From Acidaminococcaceae bacterium (GTDB lineage: Bacteria > Bacillota > Negativicutes > Acidaminococcales > Acidaminococcaceae): a stretch of 5,677 nucleotides of DNA. Both the position numbers and the translations under genes were made by a program. Within the stretch, counting starts at the first letter, position 1, and every line of letters starts with the position of its first letter. This document shows positions 5,372 to 5,677 of the stretch, in pieces. The stretch spans positions 1 through 5,677 of the forward strand of contig JAQUUF010000091.1 of assembly GCA_028693975.1 (NCBI GenBank). The letters run 5' to 3'. The notes under the pieces were generated by a model. That model searched no databases. It was not told where the DNA came from and worked only from the letters and a program-made list of their open reading frames with translations.

Positions 5372-5677
5372 CGGTGTAGCCGGAGCATTGCTCCAGCTCT
5401 GGGATAGTCAGCTTGACAGCACTATTATCACTGCCACAAGCAGGGAACATTGTCTCAAATCTCTTCATGGATACATCCAAATATACCGTAAGCCCCGGCT
5501 CTACCCCAAAAGGGCACACACCACCTATGGCATGTCCGATAAGCCGCTCTACATCCTCTGCATGTAGCATCTTGGCCTTCAAGCCAAACTTCGCCTTATA
5601 TTTGGCGTTGTCAACCTTAACGTCGCCTGCGGCTAGAATTAGTATAGGTCCTTCCTTGCCCATAAAAGATAAAGTCT
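5328..5677 (-). CDS. YbaK/YwhH-type aminoacyl-tRNA deacylase (5' end outside window)
   Basis: Cytoplasmic protein of the YbaK/ProRS-editing family, whose studied members hydrolyse mischarged tRNAs such as Cys-tRNA(Pro). The 115 complete visible codons begin with TLSF ahead of MGKEGPILIL, so the Met at 5663 is internal and the gene continues beyond 5677. Family proteins are about 155-160 residues, so roughly 40 are missing. Conserved segments seen, numbered from the first complete codon: AAGDVKVDNAKYKAKFG (15-31), GHAIGGVCPFG (47-57), VYLDVSMKRFE (64-74) and PACGSDNSAVKL (78-89). It ends in WVDVCKGWQDETL, with the last 15 codons or so inside the direct repeat. The relic frame in the other repeat copy ends YETR instead of DETL, so the final residues differ from the inferred ancestral tail or have drifted. 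The exact tRNA substrate is unknown. Confidence 0.9.
   Translation of the reverse strand, partial: TLSFMGKEGPILILAAGDVKVDNAKYKAKFGLKAKMLHAEDVERLIGHAIGGVCPFGVEPGLTVYLDVSMKRFETMFPACGSDNSAVKLTIPELEQCSGYTEWVDVCKGWQDETL

Noticed and set aside
3998..5567. Two plus-strand frames that both begin MPSFAYIYPL (3998-4207 and 5343-5567)
   Set aside because: The shared start is just the direct repeat read on the opposite strand; the sequences diverge after it and show no family features.
5661..5663. ATG at 5663 as start of a 111-residue deacylase
   Set aside because: The frame stays open upstream to the window edge, with family-like residues (TLSF) before it, and the protein would be too short.

Overview
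All recognisable genes in this window lie on the minus strand, so transcription runs from high to low coordinates. Low-to-moderate GC, Gram-positive-style ribosome binding sites (AAAGGAGG, AAGGGAG) and the gene families point to a Firmicutes-type bacterium. Clostridia or Negativicutes would fit, but I cannot name a genus from sequence alone.

Layout in transcription order. (1) 5677-5328: the C-terminal part of a YbaK/YwhH-type aminoacyl-tRNA deacylase; its start lies outside the window. (2) 5256-4033: a P-loop ATPase of the AAA_14/DUF4143 family with a nuclease-like C-terminus and its own promoter. It sits in an AT-richer island. (3) 3996-3355: a NUDIX hydrolase of the CoA pyrophosphatase (NudL/CoAse) type, ending at a clear intrinsic terminator (about 3313-3343). 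(4) A new transcription unit starts at an extended -10 promoter (TGGTATAAT). It contains 3248-1563, a CoA-disulfide/CoA-persulfide reductase with a C-terminal rhodanese domain; 1553-615, a ZnuA-like metal-binding lipoprotein; and 615-1, the ATPase subunit of the same metal ABC importer, cut by the window edge. Nine bases separate the reductase from znuA, and znuA and znuC overlap by one base (TAATG). The permease (znuB) is presumably just outside.

The most notable structure is around the ATPase gene. It is bracketed by a direct repeat, 3981-4026 and 5326-5371, with 42 of 46 positions identical by hand count. Each copy holds the end of the deacylase frame, including a stop codon, overlapped by the start of the NUDIX gene with its ribosome binding site. 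The simplest reading is that deacylase and NUDIX genes once overlapped by 14 bases. A roughly 1.3 kb single-gene cassette then entered that junction and duplicated it, so both neighbours stayed intact.

Functionally, the neighbourhood combines CoA and thiol chemistry (CoA pyrophosphatase, CoA-disulfide/persulfide reductase plus rhodanese) with zinc or manganese import. Linking sulfur redox and metal supply is an inference from gene order only. I see no tRNA, rRNA, CRISPR array or riboswitch. No gap between genes exceeds about 110 bases.
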